A stretch of DNA of 6,160 bases from an uncultured Roseiflexaceae bacterium (GCA_937974195.1 CALJIC010000267.1:1-6160), one strand, 5' to 3'; numbered from the stretch's first letter, positions 1 through 5,736 are shown. A program made the numbers and translations. Notes: a model not told the origin generated them from the sequence alone.

Positions 1-16
1 CCCCGCGCCCCGGGCC

Positions 17-66
17 GGGGGCCTGCTCGGCCCCCAGCACCCCCGCGGCAGGGGCCTTGCCCCTGC
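17..66. other. Two consecutive GC-rich hairpins upstream of the tandem repeat
   Basis: Two perfect hairpins lie next to each other. The first pairs GGGGGCC (17-23) with GGCCCCC (29-35) around a 5-nt loop. The second pairs GCAGGGGC (48-55) with GCCCCTGC (59-66) around a 3-nt loop. Both resemble the GGGGCT-loop-AGCCCC hairpin found inside each downstream repeat unit, so this may be a decayed repeat edge. Neither is followed by a T tract, so they are not obvious terminators. Their function is unknown, and the window edge hides what lies upstream. Confidence 0.4.
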
Positions 67-326
67 ACCCCAAAGCGAACGAGTCCTCTGTCAGCTGCCC
101 GTTGTCATGCCTCCGGGCTCCACTCCACCGTTCGAGATACGGCGGCAGCCAACTCCGCTGCCCCCGAAGGCATGATAACGGGCGCCCCGCCGGAGATGGC
201 ATCACTTGCGGGGGTGGCCTGGCGGGGGCTGCTAAGCCCCTGCCAGCCGGGGGAGCGCGAGGGGGCGGTCAGCCCGCCTCGCAAGCATCCACCATGCCCG
301 CTGTGTGGCGATGCGGGCGCTCCGCC
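63..326. repeat. Tandem direct repeat, copy 1 (about 264 bp)
   Basis: This is the first of two head-to-tail copies; copy 2 follows with no spacer. The copies differ by about 14 substitutions, nearly all transitions, and two single-base indels. Positions 167-284 are identical to 430-547 (118 bp). Copy 2 lacks one C near 113 and gains one base near the 3' end, so the spacing is 264 at both edges and 263 in the core. Open frames across the array therefore read the conserved core in two different frames, which argues against a coding role. The unit holds an outer inverted repeat (97-112 with 168-183), two smaller hairpins inside it, and a 12-bp hairpin at 219-246. I do not recognise the family; an interspersed genomic repeat or duplicated structured RNA are both possible. 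Confidence 0.92.
97..183 (+). other. Predicted branched RNA-like structure in repeat copy 1
   Basis: GCCCGTTGTCATGCCT (97-112) pairs with AGGCATGATAACGGGC (168-183), 16 pairs including one G.U. After one mismatch CGGG (114-117) pairs with CCCG (163-166). The enclosed segment has CCGT/ACGG (128-131 with 139-142, 7-nt loop) and GGCAGC/GCTGCC (144-149 with 157-162, 7-nt loop). This forms a compact three-way junction. A further hairpin, CTGGCGGGGGCT/AGCCCCTGCCAG with a GCTA loop, sits at 219-246. The outer arms are nearly symmetrical, so the transcribed strand cannot be told. No promoter was identified for it. Structure read by eye only. Confidence 0.4.
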
Positions 327-590
327 CCGCGCCCCAGAGCGAACGAGTCCTCTGTCAGTTGCCCGTTGTCATGCCTCGGGCTCCACTCAACTGTTCGAGG
401 TACGGCGGCAGCCAACTCCGCTGTCTCCAAAGGCATGATAACGGGCGCCCCGCCGGAGATGGCATCACTTGCGGGGGTGGCCTGGCGGGGGCTGCTAAGC
501 CCCTGCCAGCCGGGGGAGCGCGAGGGGGCGGTCAGCCCGCCTCGCAAACATCCACATATGCTCACTGTGTGGCGATGCGGGCGCTCCGCC
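327..590. repeat. Tandem direct repeat, copy 2 (about 264 bp)
   Basis: This second copy directly abuts copy 1 and ends with the same GTGTGGCGATGCGGGCGC-type sequence (567-584 here). Its core 430-547 is identical to copy 1, and the changes cluster outside it. The outer inverted repeat (361-376 with 431-446) and the 12-bp hairpin (482-509) are kept. Three of the C-to-T differences from copy 1 fall where the pairing model turns a G-C pair into a G.U pair, so the predicted fold survives. After 590 the similarity stops; only a 9-base CCCAAAGCG at 619-627 recalls the start of copy 1, which could be chance. Confidence 0.92.
361..446 (+). other. Predicted branched RNA-like structure in repeat copy 2
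   Basis: This has the same layout as in copy 1: outer arms 361-376 and 431-446, with the two inner hairpins between. Here the inner stems carry C-to-T changes that give G.U pairs, and another difference is in the apical loop following GTTCGAG. The extension beyond the outer arms is weaker than in copy 1 because of the missing C and two changed bases. The companion 12-bp hairpin is at 482-509. Two copies are too few for a covariation test. Confidence 0.35.
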
Positions 591-829
591 CTCAGTTCCC
601 CCTTAGTGCGCTTCATGACCCAAAGCGCATACCATCCTTAGGCGCTCTCGCGCAGCACGAGGTGGTCATACGAATTAATAATCGAACAATAGGAGCATGT
701 GCCCGTGGCTGTCAAACTGCGTCTCGGGCGCGCACGGAGGCCGCGGAGCGGCGGAGAGGTGGGCGAGGGACACGCGGGGGAAAGCAGCGATCCAACCCGA
801 ATCCGCCGCGATCTTCACCGCCTCACAAC
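591..829. other. Intergenic spacer without a convincing gene
   Basis: This stretch holds a perfect 7-bp hairpin, TGCGCTT (607-613) with AAGCGCA (623-629) around 9 nt, without a T tract. It also holds an A/T-rich patch at 670-690, unusual for this window. An AGGAG at 691-695 precedes a GTG at 705, which would open a 50-residue frame ending at 857, but codon use is poorer in third-position G/C than in the true genes. No other gene, tRNA or mobile element is seen. Confidence 0.5.
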
Positions 830-858
830 TTGCGATCGGCCCAAGAGTCTGGTATGAT
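830..858 (+). promoter_or_regulatory. Sigma70-type promoter for the ABC permease operon
   Basis: TTGCGA (830-835, 4 of 6 to consensus) and TATGAT (853-858, 5 of 6) are separated by exactly 17 nt. The -10 is preceded by TGG, giving an extended -10 form. Predicted transcription start is near 865, leaving a leader of about 140 nt before the permease start at 1006. The TGGTAT core matches two other candidate promoters in this window. Confidence 0.65.
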
Positions 859-871
859 GGTCAGCCGATCG
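833..871. promoter_or_regulatory. Inverted repeat flanking the promoter -10, candidate operator
   Basis: CGATCGGC (833-840) and GCCGATCG (864-871) form a perfect 8-bp inverted repeat whose centres are 31 bp apart, about three helical turns. Each half also contains the self-complementary CGATCG. One half overlaps the -35 edge and spacer and the other covers the predicted start site, the arrangement expected of a repressor operator. The cognate regulator is not in the window. As RNA only the right half would be transcribed, so a DNA site is more likely than a hairpin. Confidence 0.45.
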
Positions 872-1005
872 GAAACTATTTACACACCAATCTACCTACC
901 ACGGCCGTACCCTGGACCAAGCGGTTCGCTAGCACCACTCCTGCAGTCGAGCACGACCGCCGACACGTACGCGCCGTCCCACGCAGAACTTGAGGCGAGC
1001 TCACT

Positions 1006-1905
1006 ATGGTGCAAGCGCCAGCAAAACGTAAGGGTATCAGCCGGGAACACCTGCTCTTCCTCGCCTTTATCGGGCCGAACTTCTTCCTGCTCGGGGTCTT
1101 CTCCTACTGGCCGCTGATCTACCAGGCGTATCTCAGCCTCACCCGCTGGGATATGATCTCGCCGACGAAGACTTTCGTCGGGTTTGACAACTACCACTAC
1201 ATGTTCACGGGGAGCGAGTTCTACCAGGTGCTCCTCAACACGTTTGTCTTCACCGTCGCGATCCTCGTAGGCAGCCTGGTGCTGGGGCTGGGGCTCGCGC
1301 TTCTGCTCAACCAGCCGCTGCGCGGCCGGGTGGCCGGGCGCGCGATCGTGTTCGCGCCCTACGTGCTGAGCGGCGCGGCGATCGGTCTGGTCTGGGCCTA
1401 TATCTTCGACCCGGTGTACGGGCTGCTGCGCGTCTTCTTCAACGCGTTCGGGTTCGCCTCGCCGAACTGGCTCGTCGACACCTCCTGGGCGCTGCCGGCG
1501 GTGATCATCGTCTACTTGTGGAAGAACGTCGGGTACAGCGCGGTGATCTACCTGGCCGGCCTGCAGAACATCTCGCACGAGCTGTACGAGGCGGCCAAGG
1601 TCGACGGCGCGAGCGACTGGGAGTCCTTCTGGCATATCACGCTGCCGCAGCTCTCGCCGGTCACGTTCTTCCTCACCGTGACGACGATCCTGTTCTCGAT
1701 CCAGGCGTTCGACATCATCGCCGTGATGACCGAGGGCGGCCCAGTGAACGCCACCACGACGCTGGTGTGGTACCTGTACCAGCAGGGGTTCATCGCGTTC
1801 CGCGCCGGGACGGCGGCGGCGGCCGGTATGCTCTTGTTTGTGATTATGCTGCTGATCACGATCTTCCAGCTTCGCTTCGTACAGCGTCGCGTCCACTACA
1901 GCTGA
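1006..1905 (+). CDS. CUT1-family ABC transporter permease, UgpA/MalF-like
   Basis: This 299-residue inner-membrane permease is one half of the channel of a binding-protein-dependent importer. Hydrophobic segments lie near residues 15-45, 75-101, 112-134, 162-186, 217-240 and 270-290, the six-helix layout of this class. The cytoplasmic EAA loop that docks the ATPase is clear: EAAKVDG from residue 195 with LP at 213-214. The GGPVNATTTLVWYLYQQGF stretch (244-262) and the C-terminal FVQRRVHYS resemble UgpA (glycerol-3-phosphate permease) as I remember it, more than MalF, and the long periplasmic insert of enteric MalF is absent. The ATG at 1006 has GAGGCGAG at 992-999, six nt away. It is the first gene of the operon, ten nt before the second permease. 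Substrate is not shown by this gene alone. Confidence 0.93.
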   Translation: MVQAPAKRKGISREHLLFLAFIGPNFFLLGVFSYWPLIYQAYLSLTRWDMISPTKTFVGFDNYHYMFTGSEFYQVLLNTFVFTVAILVGSLVLGLGLALLLNQPLRGRVAGRAIVFAPYVLSGAAIGLVWAYIFDPVYGLLRVFFNAFGFASPNWLVDTSWALPAVIIVYLWKNVGYSAVIYLAGLQNISHELYEAAKVDGASDWESFWHITLPQLSPVTFFLTVTTILFSIQAFDIIAVMTEGGPVNATTTLVWYLYQQGFIAFRAGTAAAAGMLLFVIMLLITIFQLRFVQRRVHYS

Positions 1906-1915
1906 GGGTATCGCC

Positions 1916-2791
1916 GTGGATATCACGCTCGAAAAATCGGCGCGCACCGCCGCCAACCCGTCGTCCTGGCCAGCATTGCTCGTCAGCGTCCTGAAGTACG
2001 CCCTGCTCCTGCTGACGATGGCGGTCTTCCTCGTGCCGGTGTTCTGGATGGTCAGCGCCTCCTTCAAGACCCTCCAGGAGATCTACACCTTTCCGCCGCA
2101 GTGGATCCCGTCTCAGCCGCGCTGGGAGAACTACGTCAGGGCCTGGAACGCCGCGCCGTTCGGCCGGTTCTACATCAACACGATCATCACAACCTTCTTC
2201 GGCGTGACGGCCGAGGTCCTGCTGGGGACGATGACGGCCTACGCCTTCGTCTACCTGCCCTTCCCGCGCAAGAACCTGCTGTTCCTGGTGATGCTGGCGG
2301 CGCTGATGGTCCCCATCCACGTGACCATCCTGCCCAACTACCTCACGATCGCGAACCTCGGCTGGCTGAACACCTACCAGGGGATCATCGTCCCGGGCGC
2401 GTCGGTGGCCTTCGGGACCTTCCTGTTCCGGCAGCACTTCCTCACCTTGCCGACAGAGATCCTCGAGGCGGCGCGTATGGAGGGCGCGGGGCACCTGCAG
2501 CTGCTGGGCAGGATCGTCCTGCCGCTCTCGCAGTCGATCCTCGTCACCGTGAGCCTGATCTCGCTGGTGAACAAGTGGAACGACTTCCTGTGGCCGCTGA
2601 TCGTGACTAACCAGACCCACATGCGCGTGCTGCCGGTCGGCCTGGCGTATCTCTACGACCAGGAGGGCACGAACCAGTGGGGCATCATCATGGCGGGGAC
2701 GATCTTCGTCGTGCTGCCGATCCTAGTGATCTTCGTGTGGGCTCAGCGCCATATTATCTCGGGGCTCACGGCGGGCGCTACCAAGGGGTAG
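1916..2791 (+). CDS. CUT1-family ABC transporter permease, UgpE/MalG-like
   Basis: This 291-residue second permease should pair with the preceding one. An N-terminal helix (about 21-46) is followed by the typical SASFKT segment (47-52), and further helices lie near 87-113, 118-140, 155-172, 207-230 and 255-277. The EAA loop reads EAARMEGAG from residue 184 with LP at 202-203. FLFRQHFLTLP (169-179) and WNDFLWPLIVTN (221-232) are hallmarks of the MalG/UgpE group. The start is a GTG at 1916, with GAGGG at 1904-1908 overlapping the TGA stop of the first permease, so translation is probably coupled. An ATPase gene does not follow, so a shared MsiK/UgpC-like ATPase encoded elsewhere is inferred. 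Gene order permease-permease-binding protein is less usual than binding protein first. Confidence 0.93.
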   Translation: MDITLEKSARTAANPSSWPALLVSVLKYALLLLTMAVFLVPVFWMVSASFKTLQEIYTFPPQWIPSQPRWENYVRAWNAAPFGRFYINTIITTFFGVTAEVLLGTMTAYAFVYLPFPRKNLLFLVMLAALMVPIHVTILPNYLTIANLGWLNTYQGIIVPGASVAFGTFLFRQHFLTLPTEILEAARMEGAGHLQLLGRIVLPLSQSILVTVSLISLVNKWNDFLWPLIVTNQTHMRVLPVGLAYLYDQEGTNQWGIIMAGTIFVVLPILVIFVWAQRHIISGLTAGATKG

Positions 2792-2876
2792 CCTGCCGAA
2801 CGGCCCACGGGCGGCGCGCCGCGCAGCCGCGGACGAGCGGCTGTGAGACGAGACGCCCCCTTTCTCTCGGTAGGTC

Positions 2877-2908
2877 TGGAGGGGCAGCGCTCCTCCATTC
2901 CTTATATT
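2877..2908 (+). terminator. Terminator- or attenuator-like hairpin between permease and binding-protein genes
   Basis: TGGAGGGGC (2877-2885) pairs with GCTCCTCCA (2889-2897), nine pairs with one G.U and a 3-nt loop. It is followed by the T-rich TTCCTTATATT. This would partly or fully stop transcripts coming from the permease genes. The T run is interrupted, so efficiency is uncertain; partial read-through, giving different levels of permease and binding protein, is plausible. Confidence 0.4.
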
Positions 2909-2929
2909 GCCGGCGAGGCCGGCTATAGT
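2909..2929 (+). promoter_or_regulatory. GCCGGC hairpin with adjoining candidate -10 box for the binding-protein gene
   Basis: A perfect GCCGGC-GAG-GCCGGC hairpin (2909-2923) directly abuts TATAGT (2924-2929), a good -10 box. The hexamer 17 nt upstream, CTTATA, is a weak -35. Start of transcription would be near 2936, about 20 nt before the gene. The inverted repeat filling the promoter spacer could be a protein-binding site. An independent promoter would fit the higher expression usually needed for binding proteins, but this is inference. Confidence 0.35.
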
Positions 2930-2956
2930 CCAGCTCATCGAGCAAGGAGAACGATG

Positions 2957-4345
2957 ATGTCTCAGCTCAACAGACGCAGATTCCTCAAGGCGGCCAGCGC
3001 AGGGTTCGGCGGGTTGATCCTGGCCGCGTGCGGTGGCACCGCGGCGCCGAGCGGTAGCGGCGGTGCGCCGAGCGACTCGGCGCCGAGCGGCGGCGAGGCC
3101 CAGCAGCCCACCAGCGCGCCCGCGGCGACGTCGGGCGAGCCCCTGCGCGTGATCTTCTGGTCCTCGTGGGGCGGCAACAACGGCGAGGGCGTGCAGAAGC
3201 TCGTGGATGACTTCAACGCCTCGCAGTCCGAGATCTTCGTCGAGAACCAGTTCCAGGGCTCGTACGAGGAGACGGCGCAGAAGCTCGCGGCGTCGATGGC
3301 CGCCCGCCAGATCCCGGACATCGTGTCGCTGTCCGAGGTGACCTGGAACCGCTTCTACATCAACCAGTCGCTCCAGACCCTGGACGACTACTTCGCCAAG
3401 GCGGGCTTCGATCCGTCCGACTACGTCGACCCGCTGATCAACGAGGGCACGCGCCAGGGCAAGATCTGGTGGGTGCCGTTCGCGCGCAGCACGCCGATCT
3501 TCTACTACAACCGCGACCTGTTCCAGCAGGCCGGGCTGCCTGACCGCGGTCCGGAGACCTGGGAGGAGCTGCGCGAGTGGGGCGCCGAGCTGATGAAGGT
3601 CGGCGGCGAGAACATGAAGGTGTTCGCCTTCACGACCGGCAAGAACTACAACGCCTGGCACTTCCAGGGCAACGTGTGGCAGTGGGGCGGCGCCTACTCC
3701 GACAAGGAGCTGAACGCGCTGATCGACGAGGCCGAGGCCGTGGAGGCGGGCGAGTGGGTGCGCCGCTTCGTCCACGAGGACAAGATGGCGTACATGACCG
3801 AGGACCAGTCGACCGACTTCATCAACGGCCTGTGCGCGACGACGTCGCAGTCGACCGGCAGCCTGGGCGGCATCACCAGCGCGGCCCAGTTCTCGGTCGG
3901 CACGGCGTTCCTGCCGCAGCACAAGCAGTTCGGCTGCCCGACCGGCGGCGCGGGCCTGGCCGTGATGGCGGCGGCGCCGGAGGAGAAGAAGCAGGCGGCG
4001 GTGGAGTTCATCAAGTTCCTGGCGCGGCCGGAGAACGTGGTGTTCTGGTCGAAGCACTCCGGCTACATGCCGGCCACCAAGTCGGCCCGCGAGGCGCCTG
4101 AGATGCAGGAGTACTTCGCGCAGAACCCGAACTACAAGGTGGCGGTCGAGCAGCTGCCGAAGACGCAGCCGCAGGACACCGCGCGCCTGCTGATCCCGAA
4201 CGGCGACCAGACGATCGGCACCGGCCTCGAGCGCATCCTGGTGAACAACGAGCCGGCCGACAAGGTCTTCGCCGATGTCGCCACGCAGCTCGAGCGCGAC
4301 GCGGAGGAGATCAAGAACCAGCTCCAGGGCGTCGGGCTCTCGTAA
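2957..4345 (+). CDS. Extracellular solute-binding lipoprotein, UgpB-like (family 1)
   Basis: This 462-residue substrate receptor of the ABC importer has a Tat motif NRRRFLK (residues 5-11), a hydrophobic stretch and the lipobox LAAC with lipidated Cys25, so it is exported folded and anchored outside the membrane. A flexible Gly/Ser/Ala/Pro linker spans about 26-60. The binding domain begins at LRVIFWSSWGG (63-73). Blocks resembling UgpB as I remember it are FNASQSE (86-92), STPIFYYN (178-185), TWEEL (201-205), NGLCATT (290-296) and SGYMPATK (368-375). Tyr103, Glu127, Ser178 and Tyr370 match probable ligand contacts. An arginine I recall contacting phosphate near the C terminus is not obvious in LLIPNGDQ (411-418), so the ligand may differ. 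Start: AAGGAG at 2944-2949 lies seven nt before ATG 2957; the adjacent ATG 2954 (four nt) is possible. Confidence 0.9.
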   Translation: MSQLNRRRFLKAASAGFGGLILAACGGTAAPSGSGGAPSDSAPSGGEAQQPTSAPAATSGEPLRVIFWSSWGGNNGEGVQKLVDDFNASQSEIFVENQFQGSYEETAQKLAASMAARQIPDIVSLSEVTWNRFYINQSLQTLDDYFAKAGFDPSDYVDPLINEGTRQGKIWWVPFARSTPIFYYNRDLFQQAGLPDRGPETWEELREWGAELMKVGGENMKVFAFTTGKNYNAWHFQGNVWQWGGAYSDKELNALIDEAEAVEAGEWVRRFVHEDKMAYMTEDQSTDFINGLCATTSQSTGSLGGITSAAQFSVGTAFLPQHKQFGCPTGGAGLAVMAAAPEEKKQAAVEFIKFLARPENVVFWSKHSGYMPATKSAREAPEMQEYFAQNPNYKVAVEQLPKTQPQDTARLLIPNGDQTIGTGLERILVNNEPADKVFADVATQLERDAEEIKNQLQGVGLS

Positions 4346-4367
4346 GCCCACCCCGGACTCAGCCGCA

Positions 4368-4407
4368 GCCCCCTCTTCCACCGCGGTGGGAGAGGGGGCA
4401 CGTTTTT
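4368..4407 (+). terminator. Rho-independent terminator after the binding-protein gene
   Basis: The 32-nt segment 4368-4399 is self-complementary throughout, with one G.U pair: GCCCCCTCT and AGAGGGGGC form the base of a stem about 14 bp long. After ACG comes TTTTT (4403-4407). It begins 22 nt after the stop codon. On the minus strand no T run follows, so it is directional and would not serve azlD. Confidence 0.88.
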
Positions 4408-4449
4408 CCGGGCGACGTTGGGGAGAAGGGGGAAGGAAGCGCGCGGGGC

Positions 4450-4782
4450 TCAGCCATCCAGGCCGGCGAGCCGCAGCGCCACCAGCGCCGCCCCGCCCAC
4501 CACGATCGTCAGCAGGGAGCTGCGCGTCCGCCAGGCGACGAGCGCGGCGAGCAGGCCGGCGAGCAGGCGGCCGTTGCCGAGGCTGATGTCGATCTGCCCC
4601 TCGGGCATCAGCAGCCCGGGGACGACGATCGCGGCCAGCACCGCGGCCGGGACGTAGCGCAGCGCCTCGTGCGCCAGCGGCGGCACGGAGATGCGGCTCC
4701 AGGCGACGATGAACGACAGCCGGGTGAGGAAGGTGACCAGCCCCATCAGCGCCAGGGTGACCCACACGAGCTCGGTGCTCAT
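4450..4782 (-). CDS. azlD: Branched-chain amino-acid exporter small subunit, AzlD family
   Basis: This 110-residue membrane protein has four hydrophobic segments (about 4-27, 44-60, 70-84, 88-106). The N-terminal half carries the family's TFLTRLSF motif (17-24) and the RYVPAAVLAAIVVP segment (42-55). Length is normal for AzlD. With AzlC it forms an exporter of leucine, isoleucine, valine or analogues, like BrnFE. The ATG at 4782 overlaps the azlC stop codon as ATGA (4779-4782), so the pair is translationally coupled. The open frame extends further upstream within azlC, but this start gives the canonical protein. It converges on the binding-protein gene with a 104-nt gap. Confidence 0.93.
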   Translation of the reverse strand: MSTELVWVTLALMGLVTFLTRLSFIVAWSRISVPPLAHEALRYVPAAVLAAIVVPGLLMPEGQIDISLGNGRLLAGLLAALVAWRTRSSLLTIVVGGAALVALRLAGLDG

Positions 4783-5492
4783 GTCTGCGCCTCCTGCACC
4801 TGCGTGCGGGCCGGCCGCATCCTGGCGGCCACCACGCCCGCGACGATCCCCGCGCACGCCGCCAGCGCCAGCCCGAGCCGGTACGGCAGGCCCGCCGCCG
4901 CCAGCGCCGTGGCCCCGGCCACCAGCGCCGCGACGACCGTCGGCCGGTCGACCAGCATCGGCACCAGCAGCGCGATGAAGGTCAGGATGAGCGCGAAGTC
5001 GAGCCCCCAGCCCGGCGGAACCAGCGCCCCCAGGAACACGCCAACGGCCGTCACGATCTGCCACATCAGCCACAGCGACGCGCCGCAGCCGAGCAGATAC
5101 CAGTGGCGCCCGATCGCCTCCCCCGGCTCCCGGAAGCGCCCGATCGCCACCGCGTAGGCCTCGTCGGTGAGCAGGTAGGCCAGCAGCGCCTTCCAGCCCG
5201 CCGGCAGGTGCGACAGGTACGGCGCGACGGAGGCCGAGTAGAGCGCGTGCCGCAGGTTGACGATCAGGGTCGTCAGCACGATCACCGGCCAGGGGGTGGC
5301 GGCGGCGAACAGCTCGGTCGCGATGAACTGCGCCGAGCCGGCGAACACGATCAACGACATGGCCTGGGCGGCCACTGGCGAGAGCCCGGAGCTCACCGCC
5401 AGCGCCCCGTAGATCATGCCAAACGGCGCCGCGCCGACGAGCAGGGGCAGCTCCGCGCGCACGCCGGCCAGGAATTCGGCACGAGCAGACAT
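4779..5492 (-). CDS. azlC: Branched-chain amino-acid exporter large subunit, AzlC family
   Basis: This 237-residue integral membrane protein is the main component of the AzlCD/BrnFE-type exporter. Family signatures visible in order are PFGMIYGALA (23-32), FAGSAQF (50-56), NLRHALYSAS (79-88) and LTDEAYA (108-114), followed by further hydrophobic helices to about residue 225 and a short charged tail. Length is typical. The ATG at 5492 has a GGAG (5500-5497 on the minus strand) four nt upstream, somewhat close. In the leader a GAGGC-GCC-GCCTC hairpin (5514-5526) lies just upstream of that site and might affect initiation. Transcription probably begins near 5599 from an extended -10 promoter divergent from the leader-peptide gene. 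No Lrp-type regulator is encoded in the window. Confidence 0.95.
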   Translation of the reverse strand: MSARAEFLAGVRAELPLLVGAAPFGMIYGALAVSSGLSPVAAQAMSLIVFAGSAQFIATELFAAATPWPVIVLTTLIVNLRHALYSASVAPYLSHLPAGWKALLAYLLTDEAYAVAIGRFREPGEAIGRHWYLLGCGASLWLMWQIVTAVGVFLGALVPPGWGLDFALILTFIALLVPMLVDRPTVVAALVAGATALAAAGLPYRLGLALAACAGIVAGVVAARMRPARTQVQEAQT

Positions 5493-5603
5493 GTCACTCC
5501 GCGGTGGGCTGGAGAGGCGGCGCCTCCCCAGATCCCCTCATCTGTCGTTCCTCGCAACGAGCCCCGCGGACGCAGCTCGGCGCCGCAGGGCCGCTGAGCC
5601 GAG

Positions 5604-5614
5604 CCAGTATACCA
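5604..5614 (-). promoter_or_regulatory. Extended -10 promoter for azlCD
   Basis: Read on the minus strand this is TGGTATACTGG, with an extended -10 TGG plus TATACT (5611-5606, 5 of 6 to consensus). No convincing -35 is seen in the GC-rich DNA upstream, which an extended -10 can tolerate. The predicted start near 5599 gives a leader of about 107 nt. It is the near mirror image of the plus-strand promoter at 5670-5680 (10 of 11 bases). Confidence 0.5.
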
Positions 5615-5669
5615 TGCGCCGCGCCGCCGGCGCCTCAGCCGCGCGCCTGATGCCGCGGGTACGCCGGTG

Positions 5670-5680
5670 TGGTATAGTGG
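5670..5680 (+). promoter_or_regulatory. Extended -10 promoter for the leader peptide and downstream small gene
   Basis: TGGTATAGTGG contains TGG plus TATAGT (5673-5678). No clear -35 is visible at 17 nt (ATGCCG). Predicted start is near 5685, followed by a GGCGCCG-GCG-CGGCGCC hairpin (5699-5715) and then the leader ribosome binding site. Divergent from azlC, with about 85 bp between predicted start sites. Confidence 0.5.
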
Positions 5681-5736
5681 TGGCGATACGTCGCGAGTGG
5701 CGCCGGCGCGGCGCCGTAGAGCAGAGAGGAGGCAGT

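Noticed and set aside
88..108. CTGTCAG and TTGTCAT, Pho-box-like half-sites in the repeat, tempting because of the Ugp-like transporter
   Set aside because: The halves are 14 bp apart rather than 11, occur in both repeat copies, and lie more than 500 bp from the operon promoter.
697..993. 98-residue open frame before the permease gene
   Set aside because: Its AGGAG is only one nt from the ATG, codon bias is poor, and it runs through the promoter and operator.
57..1117. Several long open frames across the tandem repeat and spacer on both strands
   Set aside because: They read the identical repeat core in different frames, have poor codon bias, no ribosome binding sites and no recognisable domains; high GC alone produces such frames.
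2843..2956. Upstream GTG extension of the binding-protein gene
   Set aside because: It would add 38 residues before the Tat motif and has no ribosome binding site; AAGGAG fits the internal ATG.
4783..5073. N-terminal extension of azlD
   Set aside because: It overlaps azlC entirely and has no family similarity; the ATGA junction gives a normal-length AzlD.
5473..5485. AATTCGGCACGAG, identical to a common cDNA-library EcoRI adaptor, as a possible cloning contaminant
   Set aside because: It lies in frame inside azlC, encoding a normal AzlC N terminus (SARAEF), with native sequence on both sides; coincidence is the simpler reading.
5493..5600. T-box riboswitch upstream of azlC, suggested by CCACCGCGGAG-like sequence and the amino-acid link
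   Set aside because: The leader is only about 107 nt, and no GGGTGGNACCGCG T-box motif or specifier loop can be found on the minus strand.
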